Numbered from the stretch's first letter, positions 33,201 to 41,689 are shown. The stretch is 64,000 nt of DNA from Siphonodentalium dalli (GCA_032622095.1 CP136066.1:8889784-8953783), one strand, 5' to 3'. Made by a program: numbers and translations. The notes: a model not told the origin generated them from the sequence alone.

Positions 33201-34189
33201 CATTTGCTCTACGAACACATTTCTGCAGGTTCAAATAGAAATCCAGCGCCAGCAAATTCATTGTGAATTTTCACAACATATTATGGATACAATATTTCTT
33301 GAATCTTGTGGAACTCATTGATACTGCAAACTGTATCGGGTGGAATGCCAGCACGGTTGAGTAGATTGTTTGTGGCATCTGTTTGTGCTGTGTATATTGA
33401 TTGTCTTATTCTTTTCCATTTCTTTGACCAGCACGCAGATCCATCACTATCTGCCTTACACATTCCGACGACAATAGATCTTGCCATTCACATAACATCA
33501 TCAGCATTTTCAATCCGGACAATACTTCTTTTTACTTTTGTCAGCTTGTTCTTGTCTGCAAATGGTCCATAATGTAGTGAGTGTCGTGTACCACCTTCCG
33601 GAATATCTGTAACGAAGATTTCGAAATTGAGTGCACCGTCATGAATTGTAAAGTCTGCATTTGATTGAACCACATTTTGAATATTATCCATGAGTGTCCC
33701 ACCATTCAATTCACTGGCTTTTGTGAATGGAATGAAAATGCTCATATCAAGTCCTGGATGATTTATCGTAACTCTGATTCTTGTCTTCTCATTTGCTGAA
33801 CATTTCTGTTTCAATTCTTCTGTCAACTTCTCAAATATCTCTGGAATGTTATCGATTGGATCTGTAAATTTCTCGAATTTCACACCAAATTGTCGTGCTG
33901 CTGATTTAAATTTTCTGGAAAATTTCTCCGAGTTCAGCTCCAATTTGAAATATTTTGTTGGATTGAACACAACACGCTCTCTGGCCAGACTTCTCTTTCT
34001 CTTCCCACCAATTTCTCTATTCTGTCTTCGACCGCGTCCAATCTGCCCATCACTAGAACTTTCTTCACTTTCTGCCCCATCAGTTTCCATATCGCTCTTT
34101 TCAATAACTGCAGGCCTTGGTCTTTTTCTAACAATATCTTCTTCGCTGGTGGCGTCGTCTGAAACAGGTCTTTTAATTCTCTTAAACAT
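30220..34189 (-). pseudogene. POLB: Protein-primed-type family B DNA polymerase, five stops and one frameshift
   Basis: The polymerase replicates the element. Domains in order: a basic N-terminal region (34,189-33,491), a zinc-rich region (33,150-32,800), exonuclease motifs FFDFEC, HNAQGYDAQFLL and YCKSDVDIL, then polymerase motif A (DVCSLYP), motif B-like KIMINCIWGK and motif C as YFDTES. One frame runs from 34,189 to about 31,410, interrupted by TGA (33,488-33,490), TAA (33,281-33,283) and TAG (33,210-33,212). After a frameshift near 31,410-31,420 the second frame is cut by TAA (31,186-31,188) and TAG (31,006-31,008) and ends at 30,220. The ~1320-codon span is typical. The frame also opens at a TTG at 34,213; I prefer the ATG at 34,189. 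Confidence 0.9.
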
Positions 34190-34255
34190 TTTTGTCTTGA
34201 GTTTTGTCAGCAAAAAATATTGCGACTGGCTTCTTCGGAGTTGAAGTGTAAAGTG

Positions 34256-34323
34256 TAGAATTACACCTGCTTTTATAGCATTTTCATCGCGATGAAAATG
34301 CTATAAAAGCAGGTGTAATTCTA
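34256..34323. repeat. Perfect 68-bp palindrome upstream of polB
   Basis: The sequence reads identically on both strands with no spacer; the centre is TCATCG/CGATGA between 34,289 and 34,290 and the arms end in TAGAATTACACC and its complement. It starts 67 bases upstream of the polB ATG and its right arm joins directly onto the duplicated block that begins at 34,321. It could be a cruciform-forming regulatory or replication site, or the scar of an inverted duplication. Confidence 0.95.
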
Positions 34324-34905
34324 GTTTTTGTTTTGGAATTGTACATATTTTATACATAAAACTGAACACAAGATTGTTACACGGGCGTCAATGAAAACAC
34401 AACGCATTGAACTTAAAAATTGACAAGTATTTCCTCAAGTTGTGTTTTTTCAGAGACGGATCAACATGCATATTTTTCTTGATCATTATTGTATAGCGAT
34501 CAAACAAATGTTTTTTAATTTCGTTAGATCATTATCTATTATTTGGTACACATGATTTGATATATTTTTTACCTCGTTAGGAAAATATGGAATGTTTTTC
34601 TAGTTTTTGTTTTGGAAATGTACATATTTTATACATAAAACTGAACACAAGAAACATACTGAACATTTTTCTTGATCATTGCATTTGATAACTTTACTTG
34701 GTCATCGTTTATGAACTAAGATGAATTCATATGTTAAAACATCTTAATTAATTGCATATACTATCATGAATTTAATCTATAACATATCGAAATGGTAAAA
34801 CTAACAGATAATGCACTGAAAAGAAACACAACGTCAGGAAACATTTGTCATTTTTAACGTCAAAGCATTATGTGCTTTCTCTACCGCCCGCGCAATCGTG
34901 ATACA
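34321..34905 (+). repeat. Duplicated ~580-bp block, copy A (putative promoter region)
   Basis: Nearly identical to 36,301-36,885, 1980 bp away, from CTAGTTTTTGTTTTGGAATT to CTCTACCGCCCGCGCAATC. Each copy itself opens two sub-blocks with CTAGTTTTTGTTTTGGAA. Both copies lie directly upstream of a plus-strand small gene with a histone-type 3' end, so I read them as duplicated promoters; this is inference from position. Confidence 0.8.
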
Positions 34906-34980
34906 AGTTCAAGACGGATCTTCAGACTTATTCTATTGTTCTCAACATATCTGCAATCCCCGAACCCTTGATCCCTGATC

Positions 34981-35085
34981 ATGCAAAAAAGAACAGCAAC
35001 CATACCAGCCGAGCCTAGCTGTCCTATTTTATCTGAGGCGGGACAACAAAAGCAAAATTCTCACTCTGAGAAAATTGGGAAGTGA
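34981..35085 (+). CDS. Short ORF ending in histone-type stem-loops (accessory unit a)
   Basis: 34 codons, MQKRTATIPAEPSCPILSEA onward, stop at 35,083-35,085. No known domain, and its size alone would not support it. I list it because it lies between a duplicated promoter-like block (34,321-34,905) and two tandem histone-type stem-loops (35,105-35,147), mirroring the layout of unit c at 36,887-37,428. It may be the tail of a shortened gene. Coding status is uncertain; the transcription unit is better supported than the peptide. Confidence 0.4.
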   Translation: MQKRTATIPAEPSCPILSEAGQQKQNSHSEKIGK

Positions 35086-35104
35086 ATTTGATGTCGTACA
35101 AAAC

Positions 35105-35120
35105 GGCCCTTTTCAGGGCC
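35105..35120 (+). terminator. Histone-type 3' stem-loop 1
   Basis: GGCCCTTTTCAGGGCC: a 6-bp GC stem with loop TTTC, preceded by AAAAC. This matches the metazoan replication-dependent histone mRNA stem-loop bound by SLBP. It lies 19 bases past the short ORF stop at 35,085. Confidence 0.85.
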
Positions 35121-35131
35121 AAAACAAAAAC

Positions 35132-35147
35132 GGTCCTTTTCAGGACC
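35132..35147 (+). terminator. Histone-type 3' stem-loop 2, with compensatory change
   Basis: GGTCCTTTTCAGGACC: same loop, stem with a C-to-T and matching G-to-A change that keeps pairing. Flanks AAAAAC and AACCAA. About 12 bases on is a purine-rich AAAAAGGAAAAC, placed like a histone downstream element. It may be the active signal of the tandem pair. Confidence 0.85.
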
Positions 35148-35511
35148 AACCAATTTTTTCAAAAAGGAAAACTTTTAGCATTGCTTAAGAACTAATAATG
35201 TTCCTTGTACCCTATGTTTCGTTTTGAAAAAATCACGCCACGAATAATTTAAAACAAAATACACTTGCAAATATTTGTTGTTGATTAAACAATTCTAAAA
35301 TGTAGATGTGATTTGCATCCACAAAATTTATAAGAAAGTGACTGGTAACAAAAGAAGTTTTGTCTAGCAAATATAACATTTACCAGATAACTAACATGTT
35401 GATAAAAAACATGCATGTAATTTTGTGAAGAAAAAATATTTTTGAGAGCTGTAGAAGTTTAGATTTTAAACAAAGCATTAGCATGAGTTTTCTTATTGTA
35501 ACTATTTTGGT
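35148..35511. other. Convergent spacer between units a and b; no gene seen
   Basis: AT-rich sequence between two facing sets of histone-type stem-loops. No frame, repeat or RNA recognised beyond the downstream elements noted with the stem-loops. Confidence 0.5.
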
Positions 35512-35527
35512 GGCCCTGAAAAGGGCC
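35512..35527 (-). terminator. Histone-type 3' stem-loop 3 (minus strand)
   Basis: On the minus strand GGCCCTTTTCAGGGCC with AAAAC before and ACCAAAA after, 22 bases past the stop of unit b at 35,550. AATAAGAAAACTC follows at a spacing of about 15 bases, a good histone-downstream-element position. Convergent with stem-loops 1 and 2. Confidence 0.85.
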
Positions 35528-35549
35528 GTTTTAAATTTATCATCTGACT

Positions 35550-36029
35550 TTAACACCGTTTTGTGTTTTTCTTATATCTTGACATATCTTTCCCATGAGA
35601 AGCGAGAGCTTTTGCGAATTCATCACATTTCTCTGTATCTCTAGATTCTTTACAAGGAAGATGAACTCTGACTTTTGTCTCAGTAGAAGCCTTCATGATA
35701 CTCTTAGGTTGTTTTTCTTTCGTCGCCGATGATTTTTTCTTTTTTGATCTGTTTCTGCTCTTTCGATCTCTGAACATCATGAACCCTGATTGGGATATCT
35801 ATCTGTTCTGCAACGAAACGAAGACTCACTTTCACTTCATGATGCGTTACTTGCGTTTTCACGTCAATATCCCTGCGAAGACATCTCAGTTCATCTAAAA
35901 TCGCTTTTAAAATGAGTGTATCACCACCTATAGTCATTGTCGTATTAGCTTGGAGTGTTGACTATATGTATTCTGTGCAACAGGATCACTGTATATCTCA
36001 CTCTGAAGAAATTCTGTTAACGGATCCAT
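35550..36029 (-). CDS. Accessory unit b: overlapping small frames, basic C-terminus
   Basis: Three overlapping minus-strand frames: 31 codons from ATG 36,029 (MDPLTEFLQSEIYSDP), 77 codons from ATG 35,937 that overlaps the first stop as ATGA, and 76 codons from ATG 35,780 ending at 35,550. The last is rich in Lys/Ser/Arg (RNRSKKKKSSATKEK) and ends in KNTKRC. They may be one coding region with two indels, or true overlapping genes. No family recognised. The histone-type stem-loop lies 22 bases past the last stop. The 5' side reaches into a partial third copy (about 36,060-36,300) of the duplicated block, which could serve as a divergent promoter. Confidence 0.5.
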
Positions 36030-36062
36030 CTCTTGATAGCAATGCAATGTAAGGTTGATCAA

Positions 36063-36300
36063 ATTCGAAAATATTTGTATACATTTGACACGGGCGACAA
36101 TGAAATCACATGTCGCGTTGGCGTTAAAATTGACAAATATTTCCTGACGTTGTGTTTTTTCAAGGACATGCATATTTTTCTTGATCATTATTGCATAGCG
36201 ATCAAACAAATGTTTTTAATTTCGTTAGATCATTATCTATTATTTGGTACACATGATTGATATATTTGTTACCTCGTTAGGAAAAATATGGAATGTTTTT
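36063..36300 (+). repeat. Partial, diverged third copy of the duplicated block
   Basis: Repeats the ACACGGGCG...AATGAAA, GCATATTTTTCTTGATCATT and ATTTGGTACACATGATT landmarks of the copies at 34,321 and 36,301, with more changes, and abuts copy B in tandem. It lies at the 5' side of minus-strand unit b. Confidence 0.75.
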
Positions 36301-36885
36301 CTAGTTTTTGTTTTGGAATTGTACATATTTTATACATAAAAAACTGAACACAAGATTGTTACACGGGCGTCATGAAAACACAATGCATTGAACTTAAAAA
36401 TTGACAAGTATTTCCTCAAGTTGTGTTTTTTCAGAGACGGATCAACATGCATATTTTTCTTGATCATTATTGTATAGCGATCAAACAAATGTTTTTAATT
36501 TCGTTAGATCATTATCTATTATTTGGTACACATGATTTGATATATTTGTTACCTCGTTAGGAAAATATGGAATGTTTTTCTAGTTTTTGTTTTGGAATTG
36601 TACATATTTTATACATAAAAAACTGAACAAAAGAAACATACTGAACATTTTTCTTGATCATTGCATTTGATAACTTTACTTGGTCATCGTTTATGAACGA
36701 AGATGAATTCATATGTTAAAACATCTTAATTAATTGCATATACTATCATGAATTTAATCTATAACATATCGAAATGGTGAAACTAACAGATAATGCACTG
36801 AAAAGAAATACAACGTCAGGAAACATTTGTCATTTTTAACGTCAAAGCATTATGTGCTTTCTCTACCGCCCGCGCAATCATGATA
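36301..36885 (+). repeat. Duplicated ~580-bp block, copy B (putative promoter region)
   Basis: Near-identical to 34,321-34,905. It ends right at the start codon of the OTU/vertnin-like gene (ATG 36,887). The closeness of the two copies suggests recent duplication or gene conversion. GATCATTATTG...ATAGCGATC dyads occur in each. Confidence 0.8.
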
Positions 36886-36886
36886 T

Positions 36887-37393
36887 ATGTTCAAGCACGG
36901 CAGCGAACAATTTATTCTGCATTCAAAGATGACTGCTGTAAACATAACCGATCTTGACGAGATGATGGTCCGTGGGGTATACTGTAAAGCAGTGTACGGC
37001 GAAGAAATATCTCTATTTTGGAGGGCACTCAGCATTGGGGTTTACGGGACGACCGATGGATGGATGGTTCTGAGAGATGCGGTAGTTGACCTGTACTACA
37101 CAGAGAGGGACGAACTTGGTGCGTCGGCACAAGACTTACGGCACTCACCACATTTGGCCGAATCAAGATTGATGGTTGAATTAGCGGCGACTGTTATACA
37201 GCGACCTATCGTCATGTTTGATGCTACCAAAGGCGGCTACAAATCAACACCAAGATTCAAGTCATCAATACCTCTAGTGTGGATCCCCCACGCTTGCCAC
37301 GAGCATTATTGTGAATGCGAAATATGGATGAGGAGAGGAGACAAATCAATTGAAGTTTTGTCGAACAAAGAAGTTCAATGTGGCGGATTCTAA
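36887..37393 (+). CDS. OTU/vertnin-like protein with histone-type 3' end (accessory unit c)
   Basis: 168 codons, intact, plus strand, opposite to the core genes. The pattern ISLFWRALSIGVYG, LRDAVVDLY, then LMVELAATVIQRPIVMFD and IPLVWIPHACHEHY follows the layout of OTU cysteine proteases and their vertnin-like relatives. The site where OTU enzymes have the nucleophile Cys is Ser42 here (EEIS before LFWRAL), while the His at 140 (EHY) remains. It may therefore be a non-catalytic relative, perhaps binding ubiquitin or another partner; that is inference. Family assignment is moderate, from pattern only. The gene starts at the edge of duplicated block B, and a canonical histone stem-loop follows 19 bases past the stop. 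Confidence 0.6.
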   Translation: MFKHGSEQFILHSKMTAVNITDLDEMMVRGVYCKAVYGEEISLFWRALSIGVYGTTDGWMVLRDAVVDLYYTERDELGASAQDLRHSPHLAESRLMVELAATVIQRPIVMFDATKGGYKSTPRFKSSIPLVWIPHACHEHYCECEIWMRRGDKSIEVLSNKEVQCGGF

Positions 37394-37412
37394 ACTATAA
37401 CAAAAATAAAAC

Positions 37413-37428
37413 GGCCCTTTTCAGGGCC
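37413..37428 (+). terminator. Histone-type 3' stem-loop 4
   Basis: GGCCCTTTTCAGGGCC with AAAAC before and ACCAAC after, the most canonical of the four. GAAAAGAAACTC begins 12 bases downstream, a near-ideal histone downstream element for U7 snRNA. It ends unit c and lies about 80 bases inside the right TIR. Confidence 0.9.
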
Positions 37429-37505
37429 ACCAACTGATCGAAAAGAAACTCTTGATAGCTAATTGATATTTTCCAAAGTGAGATTTTCCTTTTGAAAAAA
37501 ATAAT

Positions 37506-37695
37506 TCTAAGTCCATTTTCATTTTTTCGATCAGAAATGTCACATCAATGACAGGAACATCTATCCTCAGGGGGAACTATGGCCCAGTACCCCCCAGACA
37601 TGGGCACTATGGCCCAGTATCCCCCAGACATGGGCACTATGGCCCAGTACCCCCCAGACATGGGCACTATGGCCCAGTATCCCAGACATGGGCAC
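37506..37695 (-). repeat. Right terminal inverted repeat, inner part
   Basis: From TCTAAGTCCATTTTC outward this is the reverse complement of the left TIR's inner part, with one small difference (AGGAACATC against TTAACATC). It is followed by about four 30-bp repeats in plus orientation. The outermost piece resumes at 38,611-38,636 after the LINE insertion, in the opposite orientation, mirroring the left end. Confidence 0.85.
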
Positions 37696-38610
37696 ACTTC
37701 TTTCCTGGTAGCGCACTTAAAACATTATATTATGCTCTAATACAAAGCCATTTAGTCTACGCTGTTCAAATATGGGGACACGTCCCTGCGGTCAAAAAAA
37801 TTTTCATGCTTCAAAAACGCGCAATACGAGTTATATGTAATAAGAAATATAGAAGCCACACAGAACCTCTCTTTAAAAAAGAAAATATACTCAAAATCTA
37901 CGACATCCACAAAGTATAAGCGGCTGTTTTCATGCATGATTGGTATCATATGCGTTTAATAGAATCATTTACCGACATATTTTCCAAACGGAAAACAGGA
38001 CCAGCCACCCGACAAAAGCACCCTCTATTTTAAAAAAAACCAAGAACATCTTGGTCCCAACAACTACCATTTCATTCCTTTCCAACCATATGGAACAACT
38101 TAGATAACGAATTTACATCATACCAATCCAGACACACATTTAAACGACGTTTACATGCCGATTGCATTAAAAAATATGCTGCAACAATTAAATGCAACAA
38201 TCAAAGATGTCCCGACTGTGTAGTAGCTCCTCAATAAGTGACTTCCCCTATATACCGCAATCCTCAACCTCACTCAGTACATTCCTACTCGACTTTCAAG
38301 GAACAACCCACTGACAAGAAAGAGACAAACCATCGAGTAACCAATAAACAATTTATCTAGACGTATACCCTCCATGTATATAATACAACCATTTTGTGAT
38401 ACATAATTATATAGCCGTGCATTGTACAAGAAATCATGACCGCCTATCATAACATATTTTCATTTTTAAGGGGGTGGCAGTAAGACAGTCTAGCCTGACT
38501 ATGCCACCCCTTGAATATACAACATAATATTTGTCAAATGTATTATGCATTAATATGTGTATATTTAAATAAAATATCCTATCCTATCCTATCCTATCCT
38601 ATCCTATCCT
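37696..38610 (+). mobile_element. 5'-truncated LINE inserted in the right TIR
   Basis: Begins inside RT C-terminal sequence: a frame to 37,919 reads LKTLYYALIQSHLVYAVQIW and MLQKRAIRVICNKKYR, typical of Jockey-type non-LTR elements. After stops and a 3' UTR it ends in an (ATCCT)n tail at about 38,573-38,610. The tail runs directly into the Polinton sequence GGGCCATAGTGCCCC. So it post-dates the Polinton. Only the last part of ORF2 is present. Confidence 0.85.
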
Positions 38611-38636
38611 GGGCCATAGTGCCCCCCATTACTACT
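38611..38636 (-). repeat. Outermost piece of the right Polinton TIR
   Basis: GGGCCATAGTGCCCCCCATT followed by ACTACT is the complement of the left terminus (21,650 onward), with one extra C. The 53-bp minisatellite begins at the next base. Confidence 0.8.
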
Positions 38637-39695
38637 ATCGCGTGGTACCTGTTACCCAGATTGAATACCAATCGCTATATAATCCTAACATCGCGTGGTA
38701 CATGTTACACATATTGAATACCAATCGCTATATAATCATAATATCGCGTGGTACATGTTACCCAGATTGAATACCAATCGCTATATAATCCTAACATCGC
38801 GTGGTACCTGTAGCCCAGATTGAATACCAAGCGTTATATAATCCTAACATCGCGTGGTACCTGTTACCCAGATTGAATACCAATCGTTATATAATCCTAA
38901 CATTGCGTGGTACCTGTTACCCAGATTGAATACCAAGCGTTATATAATCCTAACATCGCGTGGTACCTGTTACCCAGATTGAATACCAAGCGCTATATAA
39001 TCTTAACATCGCGTGGTACCTGTTACCCAGATTGAATACCAATCGCTATATAATCCTAACATCGCGTGGTACCTGTTACCCAGATTGAATACCAATCGCT
39101 ATATAATCCTAACATCGCGTGGTACCTGTTACCCAGATTGAATACCAATCGCTATATAATCTTAACATTGTGTGGAACCTGTTACCCAGATTGAATACTA
39201 AGCGCTATATAATCCTAACATCGCGTGGTACCTGTTACCCAGATTGAATACCAATCGCTATATAATCCTAACATCGCGTGGTACCTGTTACCCAGATTGA
39301 ATACCAATCGCTATATAATCTTAACATTGTGTGGAACCTGTTACCCAGATTGAATACTAAGCGCTATATAATCCTAACATCGCGTGGTACCTGTTACCCA
39401 GATTGAATACCAATCGCTATATAATCCTAACATCGCGTGGTACATGTTACACATATTGAATACCAAGCGCTATATAATCCTAACATTGTGTGGAACCTGT
39501 TACCCAGATTGAATACCAATCGCTATATAATCTTAACATTGTGTGGAACCTGTTACCCAGATTGAATACCAATCGCTTTATAATCCTAACATCGCGTGGT
39601 ACCTGTTACCCAGATTGAATACCAAGCGCTATATAATCCTAACATTGCGTGGTACCTGTTACCCAGATTGAATACCAATCGCTATATAATCGTAA
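38637..39695 (+). repeat. 53-bp minisatellite, ~20 copies
   Basis: Monomer landmarked ATCGCGTGGTACCTGTTACC and CAGATTGAATACCAATCGC. Variants include GTGTGGAACC and AAGCGC. The CTTAACATTGTGTGG variant recurs at 39,161, 39,320 and 39,532 (159 and 212 bp, three and four monomers), so multi-monomer blocks were copied. The array begins exactly at the Polinton end. Confidence 0.95.
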
Positions 39696-40682
39696 ATTAT
39701 TTTGTACTGAATAAACCGCACCATCGTTAGAATGTTTGAACCAGAGTTTTGTAACCTGGGCGTCAGTGGCGGGGGGGGGGCGGGAAAAAACTGTAGACAC
39801 AGGGTTGAAAAAACTGTTTTCTTCGGTTTGGGTACCCCTCCACTGACCATTTGCCCCCCCCCCCCTCAAATCTACCCCAGCCGGACAACAACTCGGTTTG
39901 ACCGGAAACCGTAAAAAAAACACCGGAGCATACAATTCACGAGAAGGTGCTTGGTAACTTAGTTTAGATTATTATGACTAAATTGGTCATTGTCTACCAG
40001 TAGAACACAGATTTGTACCTCGTGATGTCATGACATGTAAAAACATGTATATTGGTGATCGCAACGCTTTGTATGCACTTTAAAAAATGACAACTAGTCA
40101 TTACCTCAACTTTGAAAAAGATGCAAATGAGATGAATGAGATACCAGCATATAACTGTTTTCTGATACCATTGGAGGAGAAATTGTTTAATACATGGGAT
40201 AGTTCTGCAGTAAAAAATCGCCAGATCAGCGATCGCAGGGTAGAATTCTGCATTCGACTGGTAGACACTGACATAGTCGGCATTATTAAGAGGGTTAATG
40301 GGGTCAATATCACATGTAAACCAAGACAGTGGTTATCCAAAAATGTTTTAGGTGGATTGTACTACTCATGTATATATGATTTGGATATTAAGGTTAATCC
40401 ATATTCTATAAAATGAGAGAAAATTGAAGTTGTGAGTCTGAAAATACATATTTGGAAAAAAATTACATGAAAATTTTTTCCGACAACACCCCCTAAATGA
40501 ATAAGGAAAAAATTTACGTGTAAATTTTTTACGCCTATGTTTTTTTCCGCCCCCCCCTCCTGTGGGCGTCGTTGTTTCTCGTGTGTTGTCCTCCGTTGCG
40601 CTTCGAACTACATCGGGGATGAATCTCTAAATAAATGCTAAATATTATTATTATTATTATTTTCCGGCTCACTGTGATTGTT
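39696..40682. other. No confident gene; a 109-codon ORF at 40,087-40,416
   Basis: The plus-strand ORF 40,087-40,416 begins with ATG and has mixed composition (for example EIPAYNCFLIPLEEKLFNTW and KNVLGGLYYSCIYDLDIK), which looks less like chance than its neighbours, but I recognise no family and no exon signals. Poly-G/C tracts lie near 39,770 and 39,856. Confidence 0.35.
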
Positions 40683-40730
40683 TTAATCCTTTCAGTGCCA
40701 GGTCCGATTTTTGTATCAACCCATATACCC

Positions 40731-40803
40731 TGTGCCAATGCATTCTCTTATATATGCGAGTCGACCATAGGTTGCCTCGCATATATAAGAGAATGCATTG
40801 GCC
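40731..40803. mobile_element. Hairpin MITE, CCAATGCATTCTCTTATAT type
   Basis: GTGCCAATGCATTCTCTTAT is mirrored across a short loop by ATAAGAGAATGCATTGGC; this is the hairpin unit seen twice inside the MITE at 15,473-15,864. Confidence 0.85.
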
Positions 40804-41689
40804 TAACAATTTTTCATCATTTGTTATTATTTTTTACAATTTTAATAATTATACTTCCATGTTTTACATGGAAGTATATTGTTTTTGTGATTTTTATTTT
40901 TCTCTATTATTATTATTATTATTCTTTATTCTTCTTAGCAATTTTATAATGAGCATAACTCAGTCAATACAAGAGTTAGAAAGCTAAAACTGTGTATGTA
41001 TATATATGTATACAAACTCTAGTCCTTAGGCCTATTGAGAATCATGTCCTCACTTGATTTGCAGAGTTATCTCCCTTTATGTGAACAATTGGTGTTTTCA
41101 GAACTCCGAAAATATAAGGAGTACAGCACTGAAATTTGGTCGATACATACATCTTGATATCCACTGAATCATGAGCACATCAAAAACTCTGTCCGTCTTT
41201 CCTCTCCAGAGTTATCTCCCATATATATGTCAACCTCGAAATGTTCTGATCGCCTGTTCTCACATAGCAAGAAATATAGCTGGATTTAGTTTCTATGGTA
41301 GTGCTGGCCGTTGTCAATATACTTCACAAAAATAATTTGGACAGGGTCGGACTTACATTTTTTGGTTAGGGTGGGGGCGAAATTTTCGCAATTTTATTTT
41401 TGCGATGATTTCAACCATTTTTACTACCATGTATCTTTAGGACGTACTAATGATCCTCCTGAAAGAATTTTGTAAATCGGTTGAGAAATGTCCAAGTTAC
41501 AGACCATCGAATATTATATAATTTGGCCAGCGGATTAATATTTTTATTGCGTGCTCCAGATGGGAAGAGTGATTCGGACCGGAATATACCATTTATCAGT
41601 TTTTTGTCCCAACCGTTACCGATCTACAGCATGGACAAGAAAATGACATATTTTTGGCGCCAATTCCAATGGGCTAATTGATGAGCAAG

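Larger units (their letters stand above)
21650..38636 (-). mobile_element. Polinton/Maverick element (degenerate)
   Basis: The element is bounded by inverted ends starting AGTAGTAATGGGGG (left, 21,650) and, in complement, at 38,636; AG-start termini are usual for Polintons. Inside are the hallmark genes: protein-primed-type family B DNA polymerase, retrovirus-like integrase, FtsK/HerA-type packaging ATPase, adenain-like protease, and major and minor capsid proteins, all on the minus strand. Total span is 17.0 kb including a 0.9-kb LINE in the right TIR. The 6-bp flanks (ACTGTA left, ATCGCG right) do not match, so no target duplication is visible. Several genes carry stops or frameshifts. An accessory module with histone-type 3' ends fills 34.3-37.5 kb. 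Confidence 0.9.

Noticed and set aside
22588-33490. Stop-codon recoding or an alternative genetic code in the Polinton
   Set aside because: All three stop codons occur inside frames, frameshifts are present too, and no readthrough context or selenocysteine structure is visible. Decay explains it more simply.
35550-35780. Lys/Ser-rich 76-codon frame as a linker-histone or core-histone gene
   Set aside because: Composition is basic and the 3' end is histone-type, but there is no histone fold or winged-helix pattern, so the product is left unnamed.
40087-40416. 109-codon ORF as a confirmed gene
   Set aside because: No recognisable family, no exon or promoter context; mentioned only within the region entry.
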